This document shows positions 1-6,485 of a DNA stretch of 6,485 bases, piece after piece; position 1 is the first letter of the stretch, and each line of letters begins with the position of its first letter. The position numbers and the translations under genes were made by a program. Location of the stretch: contig JAJXSQ010000131.1 of the NCBI GenBank assembly GCA_021784495.1, positions 1 to 6,485 on the forward strand, read 5' to 3'. The notes beneath the pieces are model-generated. The model was not told the DNA's origin. It saw only the letters and a program-made list of their open reading frames with translations, and did not search any database. Origin of the DNA: Myxococcales bacterium (lineage in GTDB: Bacteria > Myxococcota > Myxococcia > Myxococcales > Anaeromyxobacteraceae).

Positions 1-45
1 GCCGCCCCGCCTGCCCCTGCCTCTTCGCCCGCGCCGCCGCCCGGC

Positions 46-76
46 GCCCGGCCCCCGGGCTCCCCGGCCGCCGGGG
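46..76 (-). terminator. Two tandem GC hairpins just after the acyl-CoA synthetase stop codon
   Basis: Two perfect inverted repeats lie side by side just downstream of the minus-strand stop codon at 81-83. One has arms GCCCGG/CCGGGC (46-51 and 55-60, loop CCC); the other has arms CCCCGG/CCGGGG (62-67 and 71-76, loop CCG). Transcribed from the minus strand they would be the first structures in the 3' UTR. Neither is followed by a U-tract, so they are not a classical intrinsic terminator. In DNA this GC-rich, 6-bp arms arise easily by chance, so only the position supports a role. The rest of 1-80 is C-rich with no recognisable gene; a plus-strand frame open from base 1 to a TAG at 112-114 reads as Ala/Pro-rich sequence and could be a gene tail, but nothing supports it. 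Confidence 0.25.
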
Positions 77-80
77 CCGC

Positions 81-1907
81 TCAGGTCCGGGGGGAGCCGG
101 GCGGCGCGGCGTAGAGGCCGTCGAGGAGCTCCCGGTAGCGCGCCTCGACCACCTTCCGCTTCACCTTCTGGCTGGGGGTGAGCTCGCCCTCCGCCTCGGA
201 GAGGTCGCGCGGCAGGACGGCGAAGCGCTTCACCGTCGCGAAGCGCGGGAGCGTCTCGTTCATGGCGTCGACCGCCGCCCGCACCAGCGCCTGGACCTCG
301 GGGTGGCCGGCGGCCCGCTCCGGGGACAGCGCGCCGAGCCCCCGCGCCTCCGACCAGCGCCGCAGCGCGTCCGGGTCGAGGGTCACCAGCGCGGTGACGA
401 ACGGGCGGCGGTCGCCGTGGATCAGCACCTGCGAGAGCTGCGGGCAGCGCGCCTTGAGGCGCGCCTCGAGCTCGGTCGGGGCGACGAACTTCCCCCCCGA
501 GGTCTTGATCAGGTCGCGCTTCCGGTCGGTGATCGCCAGGCGCCCGGCGGCGTCGAGGGTCCCGACGTCGCCGGTGTGGAGCCAGCCCTCGGCGTCGAGC
601 GCCTCGGCGGTCGCCTCGGCCAGCCCGCGGTAGCCGCGCATGTTCCAGGGGGCGCGCATCAGCACCTCGCCGTCGGCCTCGAGGCGGACCTCGACCCCCG
701 GGAAGGGCGGTCCGACCGTCCCCAGCCGGCGGTCCTGCGGGAGGTTGCAGTGGGTGGCGGCCGAGGACTCGGTGAGGCCGTAGCCCTCCAGGATCACGAT
801 CCCCATGGCGTCGAAGAACTCGGCGACGTCGCGGGAGAGCGGCGCCGAGCCGGAGATGAAGAAGCGGAGGCGGCCGCCGAACCGGTCGCGCACCCGGCGG
901 AAGACGAGCCGATCGGCGACGGCGCGCTGGGCGGCGAGGAGCGGGCCGATCGGCCGCCCGTCGCGGGCCGCCTGCGCCGCCGCGCGCCCGACCCCGAGGG
1001 CCCAGTCGAAGATCGCGGCGCGGAGCGGCCCCTGGGACGAGGCGTCGAGGAGGACCCGCGCGTGGACCTTCTCGAAGATCCGCGGGACCGCGCAGACGAA
1101 GGTCGGCCGGACCTCCCCCAGGTTCTGCACCAGGCGGTCGATGCGCCCGTCGACCGCGGTGGGGAAGCCGATGCGGAGCTGCGCGGTGCCGATCATCTTC
1201 CCGAAGCTGTGGGCGAGCGGGAGCCAGAAGAGCTGGAGCGGGTCGGGGTGGGCGAGGATGCCGGAGCGCTCGATCGCCTCCGACTGGGCGACCCAGCCCG
1301 CGTGCGTGAGCTCGACCCCCTTCGGCTGGCCGGTGGTCCCCGAGGTGTAGATGAGCGTGGCCAGCGCCTCGGGCCGGACCGCCGCGCAGGCCTCCTCGAA
1401 CGCGCCCGGGTGGGCCGCGTCGCGCGCCCGCCCGCGCGCCTCGAGCTCCGCGAGGGCCAGGGTCGAGCCGTCGGAGGCGCCGGGCCCCTCGAGGACGACC
1501 ACGTGGCGGAGCCGGGGGAGCTCGGCCCGCCGGGTGAGGATCTTCGCGGCCTGGGCGGCGTCCTCGGCGAAGCAGACGACCGCGCCGGCGTCGGCGAGGA
1601 TGAAGGCGCACTCCTCCGCGGTCGACGACGGGTAGATGGTGGAGGTGGCGCCGCCGGCGCAGAGGATCGCCAGATCGGCGAGCACCCACTCGATCCGGGT
1701 GCCGGCGAGGATGGCGCAGACCTCCTCGGCGGCGACCCCCAGCCCGGCGAGCCCCGCGGCGATCGCCCGGACGCGCGCCTCGGTCCCGGCCCAGGTGAGC
1801 CGGCGCCAGCCGTCCCCCTCCGGGTGGCGGAACGCCTCGGCGTCCGGGGTGCGCCCGACGCGGTCGAGGAAGAGCTCGGGGACGGTGCGCGGGCTCGCGG
1901 AGACCAT
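81..1907 (-). CDS. Long-chain acyl-CoA synthetase, AMP-forming (COG1022/FAA1 type)
   Basis: Predicted 608-residue enzyme that activates a fatty acid with ATP to acyl-AMP and then forms acyl-CoA, feeding beta-oxidation or lipid synthesis; expected in the cytoplasm or at the inner membrane. ANL-superfamily motifs appear in order: the P-loop TLIYTSGTTGQPKG (about 184-197), EGYGLTESS (374-382), GWLHTGDVG (441-449), the hinge motif DRKRDLIKTSGGK (461-473), and a C-terminal LTPSQKVKRK with the probable catalytic lysine K581. This last motif, and the length near 600, fit the COG1022 long-chain class better than E. coli FadD, so no symbol is given. Substrate chain length cannot be read from sequence. 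I chose the ATG at 1905-1907 because the product then begins as the family does (VPELFLDRV...). The frame stays open 33 codons upstream, but that stretch is Arg-rich and unlike any family N terminus. There is no Shine-Dalgarno; a TACATT lies 6 bases upstream. It is divergent from metY and looks intact. Confidence 0.93.
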   Translation of the reverse strand: MVSASPRTVPELFLDRVGRTPDAEAFRHPEGDGWRRLTWAGTEARVRAIAAGLAGLGVAAEEVCAILAGTRIEWVLADLAILCAGGATSTIYPSSTAEECAFILADAGAVVCFAEDAAQAAKILTRRAELPRLRHVVVLEGPGASDGSTLALAELEARGRARDAAHPGAFEEACAAVRPEALATLIYTSGTTGQPKGVELTHAGWVAQSEAIERSGILAHPDPLQLFWLPLAHSFGKMIGTAQLRIGFPTAVDGRIDRLVQNLGEVRPTFVCAVPRIFEKVHARVLLDASSQGPLRAAIFDWALGVGRAAAQAARDGRPIGPLLAAQRAVADRLVFRRVRDRFGGRLRFFISGSAPLSRDVAEFFDAMGIVILEGYGLTESSAATHCNLPQDRRLGTVGPPFPGVEVRLEADGEVLMRAPWNMRGYRGLAEATAEALDAEGWLHTGDVGTLDAAGRLAITDRKRDLIKTSGGKFVAPTELEARLKARCPQLSQVLIHGDRRPFVTALVTLDPDALRRWSEARGLGALSPERAAGHPEVQALVRAAVDAMNETLPRFATVKRFAVLPRDLSEAEGELTPSQKVKRKVVEARYRELLDGLYAAPPGSPRT

Positions 1908-1913
1908 GGCGGC

Positions 1914-1919
1914 AATGTA
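1914..1919 (-). promoter_or_regulatory. -10-like TACATT, possible leaderless promoter of acyl-CoA synthetase
   Basis: Read on the minus strand, TACATT (TANNNT consensus) ends 6 bases before the ATG at 1907, separated by GCCGCC. No purine-rich ribosome-binding site lies between. Transcription starting 7 bases after the hexamer would begin at the A of the start codon and give a leaderless mRNA. No convincing -35 is seen: the hexamer at 17-base spacing is TTCCGC. Support comes mostly from the same arrangement at three other genes in the window. Confidence 0.5.
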
Positions 1920-1978
1920 CCGGCATCCCCGGGGGCGCGGAAGGCGCGACCGCCGGCGCCGCGCCTTCATCCGCCATC

Positions 1979-1994
1979 GCGGACGAGCGTCCGC
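1979..1994. promoter_or_regulatory. 7-bp inverted repeat in the divergent intergenic region
   Basis: GCGGACG-AG-CGTCCGC is a perfect palindrome with 7-bp arms and a 2-base centre. It lies 35 bases upstream of the metY -35 box and about 60 bases upstream of the acyl-CoA synthetase -10. The position suits a shared regulator site for the two divergent genes. By my rough estimate, a palindrome of this size is not rare by chance in roughly 190 bases of such GC-rich DNA, so support is weak. Confidence 0.2.
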
Positions 1995-2028
1995 TGCGCG
2001 CGCCACCCACCAGGAACCGCGGCAGCGC

Positions 2029-2057
2029 TTGACCCGGACGCATCCGTCGCATAGGAT
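2029..2057 (+). promoter_or_regulatory. Sigma-70-type promoter of metY (TTGACC - 17 bp - TAGGAT)
   Basis: A -35 box TTGACC (2029-2034, 5 of 6 to consensus) and a -10 box TAGGAT (2052-2057, 4 of 6) are separated by exactly 17 bases. A start near 2064 would leave a leader of about 36 bases before the metY ATG at 2100. The stretch 2060-2085 is unusually A/T-rich for this window, as expected of a promoter-leader. This is the only gene here with a recognisable two-box promoter plus leader plus ribosome-binding site. Confidence 0.65.
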
Positions 2058-2065
2058 GCATGTCT
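2039..2065. promoter_or_regulatory. Candidate operator over the metY -10: phased GCAT repeats and an inverted repeat
   Basis: GCAT occurs at 2040-2043, 2049-2052 and 2058-2061, an exact 9-base period. The same stretch holds an inverted repeat GCATCC (2040-2045) / GGATGC (2054-2059) with an 8-base spacer. Both patterns cover the -10 box and the likely transcription start, where a bound repressor would block RNA polymerase. I cannot match this to a known regulator site of methionine genes, and the leader is too short for a SAM riboswitch. Function is inferred from position only. Confidence 0.3.
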
Positions 2066-2082
2066 AACTTAACGGATTCGAC

Positions 2083-2089
2083 GAAAGGA
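2083..2089 (+). promoter_or_regulatory. Ribosome-binding site of metY
   Basis: GAAAGGA lies 10 bases before the ATG at 2100 and fixes that start. It is the only clear Shine-Dalgarno-like element upstream of any of the five genes, in contrast with the others, which have a -10-like hexamer at this place. Confidence 0.6.
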
Positions 2090-2099
2090 CCCGACCGCC

Positions 2100-3431
<1,332 letters not shown>

Positions 3432-3441
3432 ACTCCCGCGC

Positions 3442-4635
3442 GTGCCCCGCCCCGATACCGCTCCGCCCCCCCTCGACGCCGACGACCAGCGCCGCTACGC
3501 CCGCCACCTCCTCCTCCCCGAGGTCGGGGCGGCGGGCCAGCGGCGGCTCAAGGGGGCCCGGGTCCTCCTCGTCGGGGTGGGCGGCCTCGGCTCCCCGGCG
3601 GCGCTCTACCTCGCCGCCGCCGGGATCGGCCACCTCACCGTGGTCGACCCCGACGTCGTCGACGCCTCGAACCTGCAGCGCCAGGTCCTCCACGGGACCG
3701 CCGCCGTCGGCCGACCCAAGGTCGAGTCGGCGCGCGACCGGCTCGCCGACCTCAACCCCGGCGTCCGCGTGGACGGCCGCGCCGTCCGGCTCGACCGCGG
3801 GAACGCGCTCGAGCTGGTGGCGGCCCACGACGTCGTCGTCGACGGGACCGACAGCTTCCCGGCCCGCTACCTGGTGAACGACGCCTGCGTCGCCGCCGGG
3901 AGGCCGAACGTCCACGGCAGCGTCTTCCGCTTCGACGGGCAGGCGTCGGTCTTCGCCGCCCCCGGCGGCCCCTGCTACCGCTGCCTCCACCCCGCGCCGC
4001 CACCGCCGGGCACCGTCCCCGCCTGTGGCGAGGCCGGCGTGCTCGGCGTCCTCCCCGGCCTGATCGGCCTCGTCCAGGCGACCGAGGTGGTGAAGCTCGT
4101 CCTCGGCATCGGCGAGCCGCTGGTCGGCCGGCTCCTCGTCGTCGACGCGCTCGGCATGCGCTTCCGCGAGCTGCGGATCCCCCGCGATCCGGCCTGCCCG
4201 GCCTGCGGCGCCGGCGCGGCCCGGGGGCTCCTCGCCGAGGTCGCCGAGGTCGCCGCCCCGCCGGGACCGGGACCGGGACCGGGACCGGGACCGGGGCCGG
4301 GGCCGGGGCCGGCGGCGATCGCCGAGATCGACGCGCGGACGCTCGCCGCGCGGCTCGCGCGGGGGGAGCCGATCGAGCTCGTCGACGTGCGCGAGCTCCA
4401 CGAGTGGAACGCCGGGAGGCTCGCCGGGGCGCGCCACGCCCCGCTCTCCGCCTTCGGCGCCTTCGTCGGGAGCTTCGATCCGTCGCGGGAGGTGGTGGTG
4501 TACTGCCGGAGCGGCGTCCGCAGCCTCGACGCCGCCGGGCAGCTCCTGGCCGCGGGCGTCCTGCGGGTCTCGAGCCTCGCCGGCGGGCTGCGCCGCTGGG
4601 CCGCCGAGATCGACCCCGGGATCCGCGTGGGCTGA
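3442..4635 (+). CDS. moeZ: MoeB/ThiF-type adenylyltransferase fused to a rhodanese domain (MoeZ/MOCS3-like sulfur-carrier activating enzyme)
   Basis: Predicted 397-residue cytoplasmic enzyme. The E1-like domain (about 15-260) would adenylate the C-terminal Gly-Gly of a ubiquitin-like sulfur carrier (MoaD, ThiS or CysO type); the rhodanese domain (about 293-395) would supply persulfide sulfur to form the thiocarboxylate. Seen: RYARHLLLPEVG (18-29), nucleotide loop GVGGLGSP (45-52), SNLQRQVLH (76-84), Lys93, Asp134 in DGTDSFP, zinc cysteines CYRC (178-181) and CPAC (252-255), the conserved Cys195 in PACGEAGVLG, and the rhodanese loop CRSGVRS with catalytic Cys355. The two domains are joined by a (Gly-Pro)8 tract (275-290). 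The start is GTG, 10 bases after metY, because the family motif begins shortly after and a TAGACT lies 7 bases before it. Adjacency to metY suggests a role in sulfur amino acid synthesis; molybdopterin or thiamine synthesis are alternatives. No carrier gene is present here. The stop is in frame with the next gene. Confidence 0.9.
   Translation: MPRPDTAPPPLDADDQRRYARHLLLPEVGAAGQRRLKGARVLLVGVGGLGSPAALYLAAAGIGHLTVVDPDVVDASNLQRQVLHGTAAVGRPKVESARDRLADLNPGVRVDGRAVRLDRGNALELVAAHDVVVDGTDSFPARYLVNDACVAAGRPNVHGSVFRFDGQASVFAAPGGPCYRCLHPAPPPPGTVPACGEAGVLGVLPGLIGLVQATEVVKLVLGIGEPLVGRLLVVDALGMRFRELRIPRDPACPACGAGAARGLLAEVAEVAAPPGPGPGPGPGPGPGPGPAAIAEIDARTLAARLARGEPIELVDVRELHEWNAGRLAGARHAPLSAFGAFVGSFDPSREVVVYCRSGVRSLDAAGQLLAAGVLRVSSLAGGLRRWAAEIDPGIRVG
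4264..4311 (+). repeat. Eight-unit hexanucleotide repeat (GGACCG)5(GGGCCG)3 encoding (Gly-Pro)8
   Basis: Eight head-to-tail 6-bp units lie inside the MoeB-rhodanese gene. The first five use GGA for glycine and the last three GGG, with CCG for every proline. The unit is a multiple of three, so gain or loss of copies keeps the frame and only changes linker length. Each unit supplies a run of three or four G on the coding strand, giving eight G-tracts spaced by 2-3 bases, an ideal G-quadruplex pattern; the last units read as GGGGCC repeats. The array falls exactly between the last zinc cysteine pair (252-255) and the rhodanese domain. Confidence 0.95.
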
Positions 4636-4647
4636 TCGCCCGGCGGC

Positions 4648-4656
4648 TGGTACAGT
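4648..4656 (+). promoter_or_regulatory. Extended -10-like TGG-TACAGT before the lipoprotein gene
   Basis: TACAGT (4651-4656) is preceded by TGG, so it fits the extended -10 form TGNTANNNT, which needs little or no -35. It ends 6 bases before the GTG start at 4663, with no ribosome-binding site between. A transcript starting 7 bases after the hexamer would begin at the start codon itself. No -35 is evident. Confidence 0.45.
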
Positions 4657-4662
4657 CGCGCC

Positions 4663-5097
4663 GTGCCCTCCTCCCCCGCCGGCCCCGTCGCGCCGCGCCT
4701 CCCGCGGGCGCTCGCCGCCCTCGCCCTGGGCGCCGCCGCCGGCTGCTCCGCCTTCCGGCTCCCAGCCCAGGCCGATCCCGATCCCGCCCGCCACACCTAC
4801 ACCATCGAGGGGCAGGTCCGCCGCCAGGAGACCCTCGCCGCGGTCCCCGGCGCCCGGCTCGCCGTCCACGGCGCCGCGTCGGTGATCGGCGACGCGGTCA
4901 CCGATCCGACCGGCGCCTTCTGGATCCAGGTGGCCGGGATCGAGCCCTTCGAGCGGGATCCCTCGGGGAGCCGCGGCGGGCCCGCCGGCTTCGTCGTCCT
5001 CTCCGCCTCCGCCGCCGGCGGCTGCGTGCCCGAGACCCGCGTCTCCCTCCCCGCGGCCGGGCCGGTGCTCCTCGTCCTGGGCGAGTGCCCCCGCTGA
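4663..5097 (+). CDS. Predicted lipoprotein with a carboxypeptidase-regulatory-like (transthyretin-type) beta-sandwich
   Basis: Predicted 144-residue exported protein; I do not recognise a named family member. Residues 12-28 look like a lipoprotein signal: Arg12 and Arg15, a hydrophobic Ala/Leu stretch, then AAGC with Cys28 as the likely lipidated residue. The -3 position is Ala rather than the favoured Leu, so processing is probable but not certain. Residues about 45-92 (TIEGQVRRQE..., VPGARLAV, VTDPTGAFWIQVAG) follow the pattern of the CarboxypepD_reg-like fold, where G.V and TD..G.F mark the strands. Cys121 and Cys142 remain in the mature part and could form a disulfide in the periplasm. 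Such proteins are often envelope or binding modules; no enzyme motif is seen. The start is fixed: the upstream in-frame stop is the TGA of the previous gene (4633-4635) and GTG at 4663 is the only start before the signal. The stop codon sits in a hairpin loop. Confidence 0.75.
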   Translation: MPSSPAGPVAPRLPRALAALALGAAAGCSAFRLPAQADPDPARHTYTIEGQVRRQETLAAVPGARLAVHGAASVIGDAVTDPTGAFWIQVAGIEPFERDPSGSRGGPAGFVVLSASAAGGCVPETRVSLPAAGPVLLVLGECPR

Positions 5098-5107
5098 GCG
5101 GGGGCGC
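5085..5107 (+). terminator. GC stem-loop with the lipoprotein stop codon as its loop
   Basis: GCCCCCGC (5087-5094) and GCGGGGGC (5098-5105) are perfect complements separated only by the three bases of the TGA stop codon (5095-5097). In RNA the stem extends by a U-G and a G-C pair to 10 bp. Only two T residues follow (5109-5110), so it is not a classical intrinsic terminator, but it could slow polymerase, protect the 3' end or limit readthrough into the kinase gene. Confidence 0.4.
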
Positions 5108-5108
5108 G

Positions 5109-5138
5109 TTGGCGCCGCCGGCCCGCCGGGCCTAGACT
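5109..5138 (+). promoter_or_regulatory. Promoter of the histidine kinase gene (TTGGCG - 18 bp - TAGACT)
   Basis: A -35-like TTGGCG (5109-5114, 4 of 6 to consensus) and a -10-like TAGACT (5133-5138, 4 of 6) are spaced by 18 bases. The -10 ends 9 bases before the ATG at 5148, so the leader would be absent or only a few bases. There is no Shine-Dalgarno in that gap. The spacer contains the small inverted repeat GGCCC/GGGCC (5120-5124 and 5128-5132). The element follows immediately after the stem-loop that ends the lipoprotein gene, suggesting separate transcription of the kinase. Confidence 0.5.
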
Positions 5139-5147
5139 CCCCCGCCG

Positions 5148-6485
5148 ATGGATCGCACCCTCCGCCGCGGCGACCGGGCGGCCGCCGGCCTCGCGGTGCT
5201 CGCGGCCGGGACCGCGGCCGCGACCGGCTTCCTCTTCCTGCGCGACGTGGCCGAGCTCGAGGCCCCGGTGGCGGCGGCGGCCTGGCGCACCGCCGCGGTG
5301 GCCCTCGCCTCGATCGGGGTGGCGGCCGTCGCCGGCCTCCTGATGCTCCGCGCCCTGCTCCAGCGGAACCGCGCCCTCGGCGAGGCCCTCGCCGCGGCCG
5401 ACGGCGAGCGCGAGGTCCGCCGGCGCGAGCTGGAGACCGTCCAGGCGATCGTCGACTCCATGGCCGACGGGGTGATCTTCGTCGACGCCGCCGATCGGGT
5501 GGCGCTCGTCAACCAGGCCGGACGGGTGCTCCGGCACCTCACCGGCGGGCCGGGCCGGCCGGTCGAGGACTGCCACCCGCGGGCCCAGCGGGCGGTGCTC
5601 GACCGGGTGATGGGCTACCTGCGGCGCGGCGACGACGCCGGCCCGGCCCACTCGATCATCAAGGAGAAGGAGGGGCGCTACGAGACCACCTACGCGCCGG
5701 TGCGGTCCCCCGCAGGCGCGTACCTCGGCACGGTCATGGTGATCCGGGACATCGCCGAGCGCCGGAGCCTGGAGACGCGGCTGCTCGACGCCGAGCGGCT
5801 CGCCGGGCTCGGGCAGATGTCCGCCCAGATCGCCCACGAGCTGCGCAACCCGCTGAACGCCATCGACGGCGCCGCCCAGTACCTGGCCCGCCGCCTCGCG
5901 GGGGCGGCGGAGGTCGAGGAGTACGCGGCGCTCATCGGCGAGGAGGTGCAGCGCGTGAACCGCTTCGTCGGCGCCCTCCTCCACCTCGCCCGCCCGGCCG
6001 AGCCGGCCTTCGCGCCGGCGGCGCTCAACCGCGTCCTCCGCGACGCGGCCCAGAAGTGCGCCCTGGCCCGCGGCCTGCCGGCCGACGCGGTCCAGCTCCA
6101 GCTCGCGTCCGACCTCCCGCCCCTCGACCTCGACGCCGGCCTGATCCTGGAGGCGATCGTCAACCTCCTCGCCAACGCCCTCGACGCCGGGGGCGGCGCC
6201 CCCCCGGAGCTCGCGAGCCGCTTCGAGGCGCCGGGCGGCGAGGGGACGATCGTGGTCGAGGTGCGCGATCGCGGCTGCGGGATCGCCGAGGACCAGCTCC
6301 AGGAGGTGACCCGCCCCTTCGTCACCACCAAGGAGCACGGGACCGGCCTGGGGCTGGTGGTGGTGCGGCGCACCCTCGACCTCCACCGGGCCCGGTTCGA
6401 CCTCGCCCCCCGCCCCGGCGGCGGGACGGTCGCGACGCTCCGCTTCCCGGTCCGCCGCCTCGCGGCCCCCCCGGGGGGCGCCGCG
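5148..6485 (+). CDS. Membrane-bound PAS sensor histidine kinase (NtrB/AtoS-like), 3' end beyond window
   Basis: The frame stays open from the ATG at 5148 to the last base, giving 446 residues without a stop. Order: two membrane segments (about 11-31 and 45-70) joined by a loop of about 13 residues, a short charged helix (71-98), a PAS domain (about 96-203), HisKA with the H-box AHELRNPL (phospho-accepting H230), and HATPase_c with the N-box NLLANALDA (339-347), G1 box DRGCGI (374-379), F-box PFVTTK (390-395) and G2 box GTGLGL (398-403). All residues needed for ATP binding and autophosphorylation are present. With almost no periplasmic loop, sensing is probably by the PAS domain or within the membrane. 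The PAS domain has a CHP motif (143-145) and ends VIRDIAERR. The start is secure: an in-frame TAG lies 15 bases upstream. The kinase core is complete by about residue 436, so little is missing. The class usually pairs with a sigma-54-type response regulator; none is visible before the edge. Confidence 0.93.
   Translation, partial: MDRTLRRGDRAAAGLAVLAAGTAAATGFLFLRDVAELEAPVAAAAWRTAAVALASIGVAAVAGLLMLRALLQRNRALGEALAAADGEREVRRRELETVQAIVDSMADGVIFVDAADRVALVNQAGRVLRHLTGGPGRPVEDCHPRAQRAVLDRVMGYLRRGDDAGPAHSIIKEKEGRYETTYAPVRSPAGAYLGTVMVIRDIAERRSLETRLLDAERLAGLGQMSAQIAHELRNPLNAIDGAAQYLARRLAGAAEVEEYAALIGEEVQRVNRFVGALLHLARPAEPAFAPAALNRVLRDAAQKCALARGLPADAVQLQLASDLPPLDLDAGLILEAIVNLLANALDAGGGAPPELASRFEAPGGEGTIVVEVRDRGCGIAEDQLQEVTRPFVTTKEHGTGLGLVVVRRTLDLHRARFDLAPRPGGGTVATLRFPVRRLAAPPGGAA

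Noticed and set aside
1908..2006. 33-residue N-terminal extension of the acyl-CoA synthetase (alternative ATG codons at 2006 and 1970)
   Set aside because: The extension is Arg-rich and unlike the family N terminus. It would also place the TACATT element and most of the divergent regulatory region inside the gene.
303..2054. Plus-strand open frame of 583 codons opposite the acyl-CoA synthetase
   Set aside because: It has low-complexity Arg/Gly/Glu/Ala composition and no motif. It is the shadow of a well-conserved minus-strand gene in GC-rich DNA.
2058..2099. SAM-type riboswitch in the metY leader
   Set aside because: The predicted leader is only about 36-42 bases, too short, and no SAM-II-like pseudoknot pattern is visible.
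4237..4254. 9-bp direct repeat GAGGTCGCC x2 just before the hexanucleotide array
   Set aside because: It encodes EVAEVA in the linker; two short copies in biased coding sequence are not significant on their own.
4797..6386. Minus-strand open frame of 529 codons opposite the lipoprotein and kinase genes
   Set aside because: The plus strand here encodes all histidine-kinase boxes in order; the reverse frame has biased composition and no motif.

Overview
The window is very GC-rich (about three-quarters G+C by eye) and has the codon bias that goes with it: nearly every third base is G or C, and long spurious open frames run opposite the real genes. Gene content and composition suggest a free-living bacterium of the Myxococcota/Desulfobacterota (old Deltaproteobacteria) type, Anaeromyxobacter-like. 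This is a composition-based guess; other high-GC phyla remain possible. I see no insertion sequence, tRNA, rRNA, CRISPR array or phage gene.

Layout. A COG1022-type long-chain acyl-CoA synthetase lies on the minus strand (81-1907). A 192-base divergent region (1908-2099) carries promoters for both directions. Four genes then run on the plus strand: O-acetylhomoserine sulfhydrylase MetY (2100-3431); a MoeB-type adenylating enzyme fused to a rhodanese domain, MoeZ/MOCS3 layout (3442-4635); a small predicted lipoprotein (4663-5097); and a two-TM PAS histidine kinase (5148 to the window edge, 3' end cut off). The kinase is a complete open frame to the last base. Gaps between the plus-strand genes are only 10, 27 and 50 bases.

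How the genes may work together. MetY makes homocysteine from O-acetylhomoserine and reduced sulfur. MoeB-rhodanese proteins adenylate the C-terminal Gly-Gly of small ubiquitin-like carrier proteins and load sulfur on them as a thiocarboxylate. Their adjacency recalls the protein-thiocarboxylate route to homocysteine described in Wolinella succinogenes (HcyS/HcyF/MetY). No carrier protein lies in this window, so that link is inference. The acyl-CoA synthetase, lipoprotein and kinase have no obvious functional tie to this pair. A response regulator probably lies just beyond the right edge.

Most notable points. (1) Four of the five genes lack a Shine-Dalgarno sequence and instead have a TANNNT (-10-like) hexamer 6-9 bases before the start codon, which suggests leaderless transcripts; only metY has a conventional promoter, leader and RBS. 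(2) The linker of the MoeB-rhodanese protein is a (Gly-Pro)8 tract encoded by eight perfect 6-bp repeats with G-quadruplex potential. (3) The kinase PAS domain carries a Cys-His-Pro motif.
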